A program made the position numbers and the translations under genes. From the NCBI GenBank assembly GCA_959347315.1, contig OY365807.1, positions 10,626,192 to 10,690,191 on the forward strand: 64,000 nucleotides of DNA, in the 5' to 3' direction. Position 1 is the stretch's first letter. Each line of letters begins with the position of its first letter. Positions 10,591-44,274 of the stretch are shown piece after piece. The notes below the pieces were generated by a model. It was not told where the DNA came from. It did not search any database and worked only from the letters and a program-made list of their open reading frames with translations. The stretch comes from Bimastos eiseni (Eukaryota > Annelida > Clitellata > Crassiclitellata > Lumbricidae).

Positions 10591-10798
10591 GCACCTGGTA
10601 CCAACGGGTAAGAGGGAGCGAGTGTCACCCATAAACACTTCGTTCAGAGTTATATTCTGGAGGAGCGACCAGACCACTTCTAGTCTATCCAATCTACTGT
10701 GTCCCTGTCTGCTGCTTTCTGTCTCGCTGTCCTTGTGTCCATCTGCCTCGGTCTGTCTGTCTACCTGTCTGTTTATCAAGATGTTTGTCTGTCTTTGT

Positions 10799-10959
10799 CA
10801 GGGATGTGGTCTCGAGACCGCGGCCTTGGTCTCGAGACAGTCTCGAGACCAGAAAACTGCGGTCTTGGTCTTGGTCTCGAACAACCCGGTCTTGGTCTTG
10901 GCCTTGGTCTTGGACCTCTCGGTCTTGGTCTCTAGGTTTTGGTCTCGTGCCCAATACTG
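10799..10959 (+). mobile_element. hAT-like MITE, GGTCTTGG type (copy 1)
   Basis: The element starts CAGGGATGTGGTC and ends GTGCCCAATACTG, with flanking 8-mers gtctttgt and gtctctgt (7 of 8 match). Inside are sub-repeats of GGTCTTGGTCTCGAG. A second copy with the same ends lies at 58129-58924. CAG-type ends and 8-bp duplications fit the hAT superfamily; the family name is an inference. It sits in the probable 3' UTR or flank of the TRIM gene. Confidence 0.68.
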
Positions 10960-11321
10960 GTCTCTGTATATATTATTTCTTTGTCTCCATTTCAATGCAT
11001 CTGTTTAACTTCTGACATTCGCCTACTCTTCCTCCCTCCATCTCTTTCTGTCCTAAATCTTCCCTCTTTTCCTCTTCCTACCTTTTCTCTTTTCTTTTCC
11101 TATTTCTATCTTTCCCTCTGTCTATCTTTCCTCTTTCCTATTTCTCTCTTTCCCTCTTTCTATCTTTCCTCTATGCTTATTTCCCACTTTCTCTTTCTCT
11201 CTGAATGCCTCTATTTATGTCAAGACGTTTGCGACTGACAGTTCGACGCGCTAAGGCTTATTAATTAGCTAGCTTAAACGCCGAATAAGCACAAATCCAG
11301 TTATGTGATAACATGTTTCAG

Positions 11322-11327
11322 AATAAA
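11322..11327 (+). promoter_or_regulatory. Candidate TRIM poly(A) signal
   Basis: First good AATAAA on the plus strand after the stop at 10590, about 730 bp downstream. No transcript evidence is available. Confidence 0.3.
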
Positions 11328-11329
11328 TG

Positions 11330-12250
11330 ATGAGTAAATAGACTTCATGCACTTATTGTCATATAGACAAAGGCTTTCGTCGCTGGAAAACAGCGGCTGA
11401 AGAGGTAGATAGATGTGTCTGGAACGGCATTTCCGTTGATTGACCTCGTATTATCTTCCACTAGACTTACCTGGCATGACCTTTTTTTAGATCCACTTCG
11501 AGTGTCCTACCTCCAGAGTCCAGATCCATGGAATTATTTTGAGGTGACTAGCTTGGTCGGACGTCGTTTGCAGAGTTCTTTTCTGCGGATTGGAGCATTC
11601 TAGTCAGCAAGTTGCAGCACATTGCCTTTGTTGCTGTTGCTATAAGCTTACAACGAAGTAGGATTTTCTGATTGTCAGCACACAACAGAGACGAAATACA
11701 CAAATCAACTCTCCACAACTCATCTGTTGACCCTTTTGTGCTGTCTTTGATGGAATCGAAACAATTAAAATTTAAATCCGCGAGTAAAAAGGAAACAAGT
11801 TGTTAATTTCATCGGCAGGGCTTCCGTTACATTGGAGGAGCAAAACAGGTGCTACATAAAAACGTTAGCAGAGGTCATTTTATTTTATGCCAAGCGAGAA
11901 ATTGCTTTACGCGGACACGACAAGCATAATTAAGGATTCGGAAAACAAAGGGAAATGTTTGGAATTACTCGACGTTATCAGTCGTCACGATGACAAGTTT
12001 GCAGCTCGATATTGCTAAATTACCTGTCTATCTCCACCGATAAAGCATTTGATATCGTGCTCTATATAATATATATATATATATATGCCTAGCCACTTGC
12101 ATTTTTTGATATAGTTTCGAAGGTTGTCATGGAAGAGAGCATAATCTCACTGTTAGTAAACGATACAAAAGATATCAGTAAAACAGAACTTTATTTTGAT
12201 AATTCTACAAAAAGCATTAACTGACGTTTTCTTGGATTTCTCAACTAAAT
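11330..12250. other. Between TRIM and esterase genes, no gene seen
   Basis: Unique-looking AT-rich DNA with a short TA run at about 12062-12085. No exon support was found. Confidence 0.45.
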
Positions 12251-12690
12251 GGTCTTAAGGTCCACTGAATGGTCTTAAGGTCCACTAAATGATCTTAAGG
12301 TCCACTAAATGATCTTAAGGTCCACTAAATGGTCTTAAGGTCCACTAAATGATCTTAAGGTCCACTAAATGATCTTAAGGTCCACTAAATGGTCTTGAGG
12401 TCCACTAAATGATCCTAAGGTCAAATAAATGGTCTTAAGGTCCACTAAATGGTCTTAAGGTCCACTAAATGATCTTAAGGTTCACTAAATGGTCTTTAGG
12501 TCCACTAAATGTTCTTAAGGTCAAATAAATGGTCTTAAGGTCCACTAAATGGTCTCAAGGTCCACTAAATGATCTTAAGGTCCACTAAATGATCTTAAGG
12601 TCAAATAAATGGTCTTAAGGTCCACTAAATGATCTTAAGGTCAACAAAATGATCTTAAGGTCAACTGAATGATCTTAAGGTCAACTAAAT
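12251..12690 (+). repeat. 20-bp minisatellite, 22 copies
   Basis: An exact 20-bp period with consensus GATCTTAAGGTCCACTAAAT. Variants are GGTCTT for GATCTT and TCAAATAAAT for TCCACTAAAT. There are no indels, so the period stays in register for 440 bp. Confidence 0.97.
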
Positions 12691-13220
12691 GGTATACAAT
12701 CTCTTGTAAACTGTATTAGTGAGGCACTGAATAGACTCCTCGTCAATTGCCGCCATTTTCGACTATGTCTATTTCCGGTGCGTCGTTGGAATCAACATCA
12801 GGCAGCAGATCTGCAGATGACGCCGTACATGGTGGCATTCTGACTTTCAAGAATTTTTAAAATGTGATCCACCGACTTTATGGGTATTCTTAGATGGTGT
12901 CTCTAAGAACATGCATAGTCAGAACACTACCTTTCTAAATGGTTCATCAGGCGTTCAGCAAATTAAGAAGAAGCATCGGAAATTGAAGGAATGCGTCATG
13001 TGTACCAGTCAATCTATACTTGTCTGATTACGAGCTGCAGTATTTACATGCCCTGGCTCGTTTATCTCATCAGTGGATTCGCCTTTTTGCAGCTTAGCAC
13101 ATTTTCAATGACATGTATACACTGTCTTAAGTCATATTCCTGATATGATCAGTTGATCACAGACTCGGTTATTATAGTTATTGTTAATTAAAATCAAATC
13201 TATTCCCTGTTCGCTTCATT

Positions 13221-13226
13221 TTTATT
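13221..13226 (-). promoter_or_regulatory. Candidate esterase poly(A) signal
   Basis: AATAAA on the minus strand, about 1.05 kb beyond the esterase stop codon. It was the nearest canonical match noticed in the 3' direction. Confidence 0.3.
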
Positions 13227-13409
13227 GAACATGACTAAGTGTCGTGTGATTATACGTTTAGATTATCATCATTTAAATTACACATAATTATATCGAAGGT
13301 TGTAACTCCTTCACTGTACGGTCGTACCTTAGCGCCCGACAGTGCCAATCCCAAATGTAATGAAGGAGGAGGGCAACAATGTTCATTGTTATCACTCATT
13401 ATCGTTCAA

Positions 13410-13415
13410 CTGGTG

Positions 13416-13449
<34 letters not shown>

Positions 13450-13519
13450 CCTTCCCCATCTACTACTTCTCCTACTACTACTTCTCCTACTTCCTCTACT
13501 ACTACAACTACTACTCCAC

Positions 13520-13555
<36 letters not shown>

Positions 13556-13680
13556 CTACTTCCTCTGCTTCCACTACTACTATTACTACTACTACTGCTT
13601 CCCTCCACCTACTTTCCCTACTACTACTACTTCCCCTGCTATCACTAGTACTACTATTACTACCCCTACTCCACCTACTG
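13410..13680. repeat. (ACT)n/(CCT)n triplet tract
   Basis: TAC/ACT triplets with CCT interruptions; Tyr, Thr and Leu runs in open frames here are repeat artefacts. The tract lies in the likely 3' UTR or flank of the esterase gene. Confidence 0.93.
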
Positions 13681-13964
13681 GAACTCGAAAACGAAGTCTT
13701 ATTGTTAGTTGGATGTAATGTAATCCGCGCACATGCATTTGCTGCACAAATGACGTTACCAACTCGATTACATTACGTTACTGCTCCTCTGTTGGATGAT
13801 AGTTAAGCCCCAAGTGCTGCCTAGCTGCCTAATAGTGGAACTCATAAATGGCGTTATGTAAATCATTAAATACCAGTTTACATTACAAGTTTACAGACCG
13901 AGACATGCAGGCACGTCGTTGCATTCCAAGTCTAGAGTTTAGTTCCGTAGCAAAAGCAGTTTGT

Positions 13965-14245
13965 CTGATTGCTTGTCTGTCTGTCTGCCTGTCTGTTTGC
14001 CAGTCTGTCTGTCTGTTTGCTTGCGTATACATGCATCTATGTTTGCCTGGCTGCCTGTCTTGTACGTGTCGCGATTGGATTGCAGTAGGAAGACGTAAAG
14101 TAAAGAGACGGAAGGCATTGGTTAGTTTGCCTGTCTGTCTCTGCAGTCTCTCAGTCTGTCCCTATATATCTGCACGTGCGTCCTTCCGGATGCCTGTCTC
14201 TTCATCCCTGTACATCAGTCTTTCTCTCTCTGTCTCTCTATGTAC
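13965..14245. repeat. (CTGT)n degenerate repeat
   Basis: CTGT/TTGC/CTGC tetranucleotides run in two blocks up to 30 bp from the esterase stop codon, so on the minus strand they would be in the 3' UTR. Confidence 0.8.
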
Positions 14246-14273
14246 ACACTGGATCGTCGATGGATCGCATCAT

Positions 14274-36109
<21,836 letters not shown>

Positions 36110-36673
36110 TCGAACTGAAAAAAGAAACACGCACACGTTCTTCAGACTCGTGTCTGAAAAGGGAGACACTAACGTTTGAATGCTTCTAGACGTTAATTGT
36201 CACGCAACAACACAGAGTGAAACAACAATGCGTAATAATGCACAGTGTCATCATTACTCGTGGAACATCAATGCGCAATTATGCACATTATTAATCGTGG
36301 AGCATCCGTCTGGCTGAGATATTGGCTGGTAATCTGTCCACTTATGTCCGAAGCCCAGGGACTTTCTCATTTTCTCGGGTGCTCACGAATATTTACAACT
36401 GTCAAGTGCGCTTTATAAAGTGTCCAAATACAGAACAGTACCACCCACTTGTAATTGTAATATTATTAGCGACTTCCATTGCGCTTGACATCTAAAGATG
36501 GCGCCACAAAAGTAAGACGTAATGAAGATGATCAATCCATACGGCAAAGAGGTAAGTTGATTTCCAATTCGAAGCAGGCAAACTGGGCTAAGCCGATCAC
36601 TTTGATACAACTCTTACAAGTAATGTTTGGATTCAGTAGGCACTTAAGTCCACCATGAGTGGTCATGGATACC

Positions 36674-36755
36674 TTGTCTTGTCTTGTCTTAACCATCCTC
36701 GATCCGAGGGTTGGTCGCTTCATGGACAAGTCTACTCCATTTCTTCCTGTCTCTC
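36674..36755 (-). mobile_element. 5'-truncated LINE insertion with 13-bp target duplication
   Basis: Only 82 bp long and flanked by exact copies of GGTCATGGATACC (36661-36673 and 36756-36768). The minus strand reads DRKKWSRLVHEATNPRIEDG followed by a stop, then an (AAGAC)n tail. C-terminal ORF codons, short 3' tail and a target duplication together show target-primed reverse transcription. The LINE clade is not certain. Confidence 0.85.
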
Positions 36756-37137
36756 GGTCATGGATACCAATTGTCAGATTATTAGACTTATTAGACGCAC
36801 AGACACTGTGATCTTGACTCAGAGACTCTGTTGACTTTTGAAACTAATTAGACAAAACATAGAGAAATAGGGAAAAACTGATATAGGCAGCGAGGTAAAC
36901 AGACGGATGGACAGCCAAATAAGAAGATAGACAGAAGGGAGATAGACAGCCAAAGAGGAAGACAAATATACAAAAAAAGTACCAAAAAAATACACAAAAA
37001 TGATCATACAGCTGGAACACCTAAACAGGCAGGCTGACAGATATTCAAGCAGGCAACCAGCCAGACACAGTTAGGCAGTTAGTATAACCAGAAAGACAGA
37101 CAGACAAAACAGACAGCTTGACCAATCAGATAAATCA

Positions 37138-37200
37138 GATAGATAGATAGACAGGCAGACAGACAGACAGACAGACAGACAGACAGGCAGACAGACCGAC
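37138..37200. repeat. (CAGA)n microsatellite
   Basis: GATA then CAGA/CAGG tetranucleotides, mirrored by a CTGT repeat at 37350-37425. Confidence 0.9.
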
Positions 37201-37486
37201 CGCATGTAAAGTCGCTGGGCAACTACTTGAAATCCGAAAACCGAAAATCAGTTGGGCAAACGAGATCAGACTTTGAGCAAAAACGTCGTTCGACTATCTC
37301 AGCTGAACTGACGATGGATAGAATTGTTTTATGGAAACTCAGTTAGGCCTATCTGTCTGTCTGTCTGTCTGTCTATCTGTCTGTTAGCCTGTCTGCCTGT
37401 GTCTGTCTGTGTGTCTGTCTGTCGGTCGGTAGTCTGTCACTTTACAATATTGAGACTTGATCTCTGGTCCTGTCCTGTCGTCCCTC

Positions 37487-37530
37487 TAGCTCGCGAGAGG
37501 CGCTATATAAATCTAAGGATGCGATACGAT
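37487..37530 (+). repeat. LINE-tail hairpin copy
   Basis: CTCGCGAGAGGCGCTATATAAATC, the plus-orientation stem-loop and AT tail of the LINE family. Confidence 0.5.
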
Positions 37531-37593
37531 ATTCTCATTTCTCTCTCAGTTTCGTTTGTAGTCCCCACAGACAAAGCAATGCGCGAGTCCCAT

Positions 37594-38087
37594 ACTCACT
37601 CACTCACTCACTCACTCACTCACTCACTCACTCACTCACTCACTCACTCACTCACTCACTCACTCACTCACTCACTCACTCACTCACTCACTCACTCACT
37701 CACTCACTCACTCACTCACTCACTCACTCACTCACTCACTCACTCACTCACTCACTCACTCACTCACTCACTCACTCACTCACTCACTCACTCACTCACT
37801 CACTCACTCACTCACTCACTCACTCACTCACTCACTCACTCACTCACTCACTCACTCACTCACTCACTCACTCACTCACTCACTCACTCACTCACTCACT
37901 CACTCACTCACTCACTCACTCACTCACTCACTCACTCACTCACTCACTCACTCACTCACTCACTCACTCACTCACTCACTCACTCACTCACTCACTCACT
38001 CACTCACTCACTCACTCACTCACTCACTCACTCACTCACTCACTCACTCACTCACTCACTCACTCACTCACTCACTCACTCACTCAC
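37594..38087. repeat. Perfect (CACT)n microsatellite, about 123 copies
   Basis: About 494 bp of CACT with no interruption seen. The long Thr-His-Ser-Leu open frame over it is an artefact of the repeat, since four codons equal three repeat units. Confidence 0.98.
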
Positions 38088-38139
38088 CCACAGCAAAAAA
38101 ACTGAACGGACAAAACAAATGGACCGTCAATGAAATCGA

Positions 38140-40110
38140 GCCTATAGATGCCTTAGTGCTTTCAACATTTACTTTGTAACGAACTGAATGCTTTAATATA
38201 AAGAAACGTATCGCAACATGAAGATAAATCTTTTTATTTTAAAGTGTGATCAAGCAATTTTTATTATCAAAGACGATACACGCGACCATATTCTGCTGTC
38301 AATCGAGCATATTCAAATTTTGAACAATAATTATTATAAGACCCACGCTTGGATAAATACAGATATGTAGGCCTATGCAAATATATATATATATATTCAA
38401 ATAATAATTAAATGGTCGACCGTACAGACAGATTCTCACAGAGATGAGATTACTTGAAATGCACCAGAACCAACACAAGCGTTTGTGAAATGATATCATT
38501 GCCGAGACTTGTTGGTTCATAATTGGCTTGAACTCAGTGGTCCTCAGTGTGTCATTTTTAATGCACTTGAGGGAAAGCCAGTCCTAATGCTGCTCTCCAA
38601 TACTGTGCAACAAAGCTGTTATATATAATTACATAAAGATCCTTTATTCATCAAATATGGTAGCCAAGTAACGAGAGAAGCAAGAAAAATAGAGACAGCA
38701 TTTTCAGAACAGTTGCTGATAAGTTTCAATCTGGAGACGTTCGCCATTCGCACAGTTTGTATATACCTATCTATTCTGCTGCAATTCACTCTAAGGGAAC
38801 ACAGATTTCAAGTGGTTGGAAATTTATTTTTATATGACATTTTTTTATTACCAAGGACCATATATAATGATTGAGATGCTTCCATTCATTATTAAGGTCT
38901 TGGCTACTCCCACGTTAAGCAGATGCTCACGGTCTCCTCACACCTGTCTTATCTTAGCTCCACAGAACCAATTGTTTACAATTGACTGAAGGAGGAAAAT
39001 AAAGTTCAATCATGTACGAATAAGCTAATGCAGGTTTTCTCAGGTCTGAGGTAAGAGAGTCCAGAACGAGGAGGAATGTTTCCACCTTGGTCAATTTTTG
39101 GTCATTTTAGTTTGGGACCCCGAGAATCGTGTAGAGCCTTGAGACCCTGGCGATTGAGCAGCTCGCCCAAGCTTCTATCTTCCTGTCGCTCAGTTTATCT
39201 CTCGCTCTCGCTCGCTGTGTGTCTAAATATTTGTCTTAATCAATGTTAACTTTTTTATTCATATTTCCCCCTCTCTCTGAAATTTTTCACCTGCGTCTGT
39301 TTTGTTCGCATGCTCTGGTTTCTCTGCTTGCAAGTTCCCTAAATGTCCGTTGGTCTCTTGCGCTATCCCAACCTGTCTTTTTCCTTCTCTTTACATCCTA
39401 TATACGCCTTTCTCCGTCTATCCACTCTGTCTTTTTCGCTATCTCTCTTATAGTCTTTCCGTCTTAACTCTTTTTTCCTATGTGTCTGTCTGTGTGTCTG
39501 TTTCTGTCTAAATATCCGTCCGTCTCTCACACCCCTTCCGCATACCCTTACCGTACACAGATGCTCGTATTAATGTTCCTCTGTTTCGTACAATCATCAC
39601 AAATCGGTTGGCCAACTGCTCAACTATTTAACTTAGAGTGGGTTTCGCTCATGTCTACTTGCAAGACCCATCTGTCGAACATTGCTCCCCTACCCCCATG
39701 TTTACACTTATTAGCCCCGTTGGCAATTGCAGTTCATCATGTTCACCTGTAGCCTATACTTCTCGGAACACTAACCCACTGGTCCACCTGGCGCACCATA
39801 GCCACCGGGCGTCTGTCCCAGGAATAAGGAACCATTAATGTATACGTGCGTAAGGGATGTATGCATGCAAATACATGTATTTATATACGCGCCGTGTCCG
39901 GAAATAGAGGGATCACAAATGATTACATGAAAATAAATACTAAATAAACCTCGATTTTTTAAATCCCAAAACCGTTTTAATCCTGACATATTTATCTACA
40001 AACGAATTATTTATTAAAGTCCTTGTTAAAAGTACGTCATAGTGACGTCTTTAAATTACAAAGTTAATGCCTTGGAGAAATTTGGTCAGCTGGTCATTGA
40101 TGCTTCTATT
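38140..40110. other. Esterase upstream or intron DNA, no gene seen
   Basis: No exon support. Moderately AT-rich with pyrimidine-rich parts at 39170-39540. The proposed 14-kb first intron of the esterase covers it. Confidence 0.45.
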
Positions 40111-40118
40111 GGCCAATA

Positions 40119-40119
40119 C

Positions 40120-40150
<31 letters not shown>

Positions 40151-40805
40151 TGTATGTATGTATGTATGTATGTATGTATGTATGTATGTATGTATGTATG
40201 TATGTATGTATGTATGTATGCATGTATGTATGCATGTATGTATGCATGTATACATGTATGTATGTATGTATGTATGTATGTATGTATGTATGTATGTATG
40301 TATGTATGTATGTATGTATGTATGTATGTATACATGTATGTATGTATGTATGTATGTATGTATGTATGTATACATGTATGTATGTATGTATGTATGTATG
40401 TATGTATGTATGTATGTATGTATGTATGTATGTATGTATGTATGTATGTATGTATGTATACATGTATGTATGTATGTATGTATGTCTGTATGTATGTATG
40501 TATGTATGTATGTATGTATGTATGTATGTATGTATGTATGTATGTATGTATGTATGTATGTATGCATGCATGTATACATGTATGTATGTATGTATGTATG
40601 TATGTATGTATGTATGTATGTATGTATGTATGTATACATGTATGTATGTATGTATGTATGTATGTATGTATGTATGTATGTATGTATGCATGTATACATG
40701 TATGTATGTATGTATGTATGCATGTATGTATGTATACATGTATGTATGTATGTATACATGTATGTATGTATGTATACATGTATGTAAGTATATATGTATG
40801 TACGA
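40119..40805. repeat. (TATG)n microsatellite with TATACATG interruptions
   Basis: About 680 bp of TATG broken at intervals by TGTATACATG and GCATG variants. It keeps three phases open on both strands for over 200 codons; none is a gene. Confidence 0.97.
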
Positions 40806-41224
40806 TTGGATTCATGTTTGCACAAAATAACGCATGATAATCCAATGCATGTCTGTAACTAATTGATTATGTATGCATTCGTGAATGTATTTATGGATGA
40901 AAGTAACCAAAGGTATATGAAATAATTAATTATGTAGCCATAATAAGCCATATACATACTTAAGTCCACGGTTTTGAATGGCTACCGTCTCATATTTCAA
41001 TGAATTGACCGACCGATATCCTTGAGAGTGACTGAATCCACTCGTAGTACTCTCGGTGCGTGTGTGCTCTGTGATGTTGAGGGAAGTATTATAGTTCACT
41101 GTCTCTGGTTCACGTAGAGCGGCGCACGTTGATTCCCGCGCTATATCACTACGCCCTTGAAAATGGAGTCTATACAACGATTGTGCTTTTCGCTGTTGAA
41201 GCCGCTGCTGCTGCTGATTCTGTT

Positions 41225-42050
41225 GCTTAGGATGGTTCAGGATGATGATGATGAGGAGGAGGAGGAGGAACTTGAAGAGAGGGCTAGACAATGAGAGAGA
41301 CTGAGAGTATAAAACTGTGAGAGAAGAAGAGAAATAGAAGTTGGAGGAGAGGAAGAAGGAGAGGAAGAAGAAGCAGAAGGAGGAGGAGTGACTTGAAGAG
41401 AGATGTAGATAGAGATTGATAGAAAAAACAGTTAGAGAACAGGAGAAGATGAAGGAGGAGGAAAATGAGGTGGAAGAGAAGGAGGAGAGATGTAGACAAT
41501 GAGAGAGACTGATTGAGAAAAGCAGAAGGAGAGAGGGAGACAGACAGACAGACAGACAGAGACAGACAGAGAGAGAGAGAGAGAGAATGAATATATAAAA
41601 TCGTAGAAGGCAGGAGAGCTAGTATGTCGGAGAATGGAAGATAGAGAGGTAAAGAGGAATAGAAAGGCATACGGATGAAGGACCAGAAAGACAGACATAA
41701 CATGCGTGGTTTACGCACCTTGGAAAACGATTGGTACAACTGAACCTCTGGTCTGTCTGTTTCTTTTACGGTCGGTCAGACTCCTTATCAGAGGCCCCCT
41801 CCTGCTCAAAAACAACCGAAGGATTCCGAAGGAAAGACTCAAAGAAAGATGGATAGACTGAAGGAAGGACCGACTGAAAAATGAAAGACCGAATGAAAGA
41901 AGGAAGGAAGGAAGGAAAACCGATAGAAAGAAGGCAAAATCGAAGGAAGAACTGACTAAAAGACGGAAAATCGAACGAAAGAACGAAAGAGAGAATGAAT
42001 GAAGGAAAGACAGCAAAAAGAAAAGATCAAAGGAAGATCCTCTAGGAAAA
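41225..42050. repeat. Purine-rich DNA (GGA, GAAA, CAGA)
   Basis: GA-rich blocks with GAAG/GAAAG tetranucleotides at 41850-42000. Open frames are compositional. Confidence 0.8.
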
Positions 42051-42189
42051 AGGAAAGGTCAAAGGAAAGAAGGAATGACCGAAGTAGAAAAGAGGGAAAG
42101 ACCTGTAGCAGACCAGATTGAGAATGAAAAAACAGAATCTCCAGTTCAACAAAACAAACACTCGGTTTGTAAAGCAAAGCAGAAGCAGA

Positions 42190-42872
42190 AGTAGGAAGGA
42201 GGAAGAGAGGAGAAGAAGGAGAGGAGCAGGAGAGGAGAAGGAGGAGGAGAAGAAGGAGGAGGAGAGGAGAAGGAGAAGGAGAGAAGAAGGAAGAGGAGAG
42301 GAGAAGGAGGAGAGGAGCAGGAGAAGGAGAAGGAGAGAAGAAGGAGGAGGAGAGGAGAAGGAGAAGGAGAGAAGAAGGAGGAGGAGGGGAGAAGGAGAAG
42401 GAGAAGGAGAGAAGGAGGAGGAGGAGAGGAGAAGGAGGAGGAGAGGAGAAGGAGGAGGAGAGGAGAAGGAAAAAGAGAAGGAGAAGGAGAGAAGAAGGAG
42501 GAGAGGAGAAGGAGGAGGAGAGGAGAAGGAAAAGGAGAAGGAGAGAAGAAGGAGGAGGAGAGGAGAGGAGAAGGAGAAGGAGAGAAGAAGGAGGAGGAGA
42601 GGAGAGGAGAAGGAGAAGGAGAGAAGAAGGAGGAGGAGAGGAGAAGGAGAAGGAGGAGAAGAAGGAGGAGGAGAGGAGAAGGAGGAGGAGAGGAGAAGGA
42701 GAAGGAGAGAAGAAGGAGGAGGAGAGGAGAAGGAGAAGGAGAGAAGAAGGAGGAGGAGAGGAGAAGTAGGAGGAGAGGAGAAGGAGGAGGAGAAGGAGGA
42801 GAAGAGGAGAAGGAGGAGGAGAGGAGAAGGAGGAGGAGAGGAGAAGGAGGAGGAGAGGAGAAGGAGGAGGAG
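42190..42872. repeat. Nearly pure purine tract (GAGGAGAAG)n
   Basis: About 680 bp built from GAG, GGA and AAG. The part 42319-42766 shows no pyrimidine on the plus strand. Glu/Lys/Arg open frames (plus) and Ser/Leu/Pro frames (minus) are compositional. Confidence 0.95.
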
Positions 42873-43917
42873 ATGCCGGCTGGGCAGCGGAGGGAACAAT
42901 GCTTTCCTAATCATCAGAGGGCTTCGTATCAATTACCTCTTCGTTCTGTAAGTACGTAATCTTACTATTAATACATTGAAGACAAACGCCCGCAGTGGGG
43001 AAAGAACAGGACTGGAGCGTGGATTGCTTATTATAGGCTGAGGATATAATGTACAGAACGATTGAAGAGCGGTAATGGAATTAGTAAACGCAGTGGAGTA
43101 TAGTCCTGTGATAAAAGGGATACGAGATACAGCCCGTGTGTGTGTATGTGTGTGTAGGAGTGTGTAGGTGGGCGTGTGTGTCTGTGTGTGTGTTTGTATG
43201 GATATAATTATGTACGCATTGTGCATAACTATATTCTTTTGTTACGCTTGTATGTATGACGCATGCATTGAAATTTTAGAATTTTATTCAAGCTTTTATA
43301 AGGCGCATTCGTCCAGAGACCAGTGAGCAAGGCCACAAAGAAGAAGAGAGATGAAGCATGTTTGAGAAAAGCAAAATGGAAAGGGGTGACCAGCTTGAAT
43401 TTGAGAGCGTGTAAATGCATGACGGCAACGCTTTCCAAAGAGAAGGACCGGGAGTAAGCACCCCCTTTAGCTGGAGTCTAGCATGAGAAACTATAATAGA
43501 AGATGAAGTCTGTATGTCGAATGGAATGGATGATGAGATGAAGTGGAATGAGGTCGAACGCTACATCAGCCAGATATTTTAGGAGCAAGACCCGATTATG
43601 CCTTGGAGAGCAGAATGAGAAGTTTTATTTTAAGGCAGGCATTTATGTATGTAATACCATATAATCAAGTGTGTCTATGCTTATAAATGTATGCACAAAA
43701 TTAATATTTTTACACTTACGTAACCCTAAGAGGTACGTACAACCGCGCTGCATAAACTGTCGTTTAGGCTTATGTTCGTTAACATTATCATTGCCACCTA
43801 TGTGATGTGCTCTCATGCATGCCTGTTTATAATATATAAGTAGTCTCTCTATAGGCCTATATATATAAGTATATAGATTATCTTTATATATAGCTATGTA
43901 GGCTTACATAAATTGTC

Positions 43918-43934
<17 letters not shown>

Positions 43935-43995
<61 letters not shown>
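43935..43995. repeat. (TA)n(TG)n microsatellite
   Basis: A TA run followed by about 30 TG units. Confidence 0.95.
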
Positions 43996-43996
<1 letters not shown>

Positions 43997-44097
43997 AGAG
44001 GAGCTTCGCGCGTTTTAGGACATATTTATAGTGTACGTTGATTTACGTAATCGTATTTCTCGCTATAAACGTCAATAATAATTAACAGCGGGTTGAG

Positions 44098-44262
44098 ACA
44101 GGTTTTTGGCCCTGGAGAGCAGGAAGACGGCGGCCGCGGGTTCACCAACCTCTCGACTGGGTGTCCCAGGTGTTCTCCGAGCGAACGGCGAAAGTTCCGA
44201 GTGAATAGGTGTAAAAGTGTTCAAACGCATAAACGGACAGACACACACACACACAGAGAATC
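44098..44262 (+). repeat. Dispersed repeat, copy 1 of pair with 45060-45222
   Basis: It shares blocks ACAGGTTTTTG, GGGTTCAC(C/G)AACC, CTCTCGACTG or CCTCGACTG, and CGAGTGAATAG with 45060-45222, in the same order and orientation. A 45-bp piece of the 3' part is also present at 44790-44835. Element type unknown. Confidence 0.65.
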
Positions 44263-44274
44263 TAGATATACATG

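Noticed and set aside
37324..38133. 269-codon Thr-His-Ser-Leu frame
   Set aside because: Produced by the perfect (CACT)n repeat; no start context, domain or splice support.
40042..40845. Several open frames above 200 codons on both strands
   Set aside because: TATG repeats have no stop in several phases; the products are Met-Tyr-Val-Cys or His-Thr-Tyr-Ile repeats.
42042..42951. Open frames of 277-296 codons on both strands
   Set aside because: Caused by the purine tract (Glu/Arg/Lys one way, Ser/Leu/Pro the other).
42933..43226. Minus-strand frame of 97 codons
   Set aside because: His/Thr part comes from a TG repeat; the rest has no family pattern or splice support.
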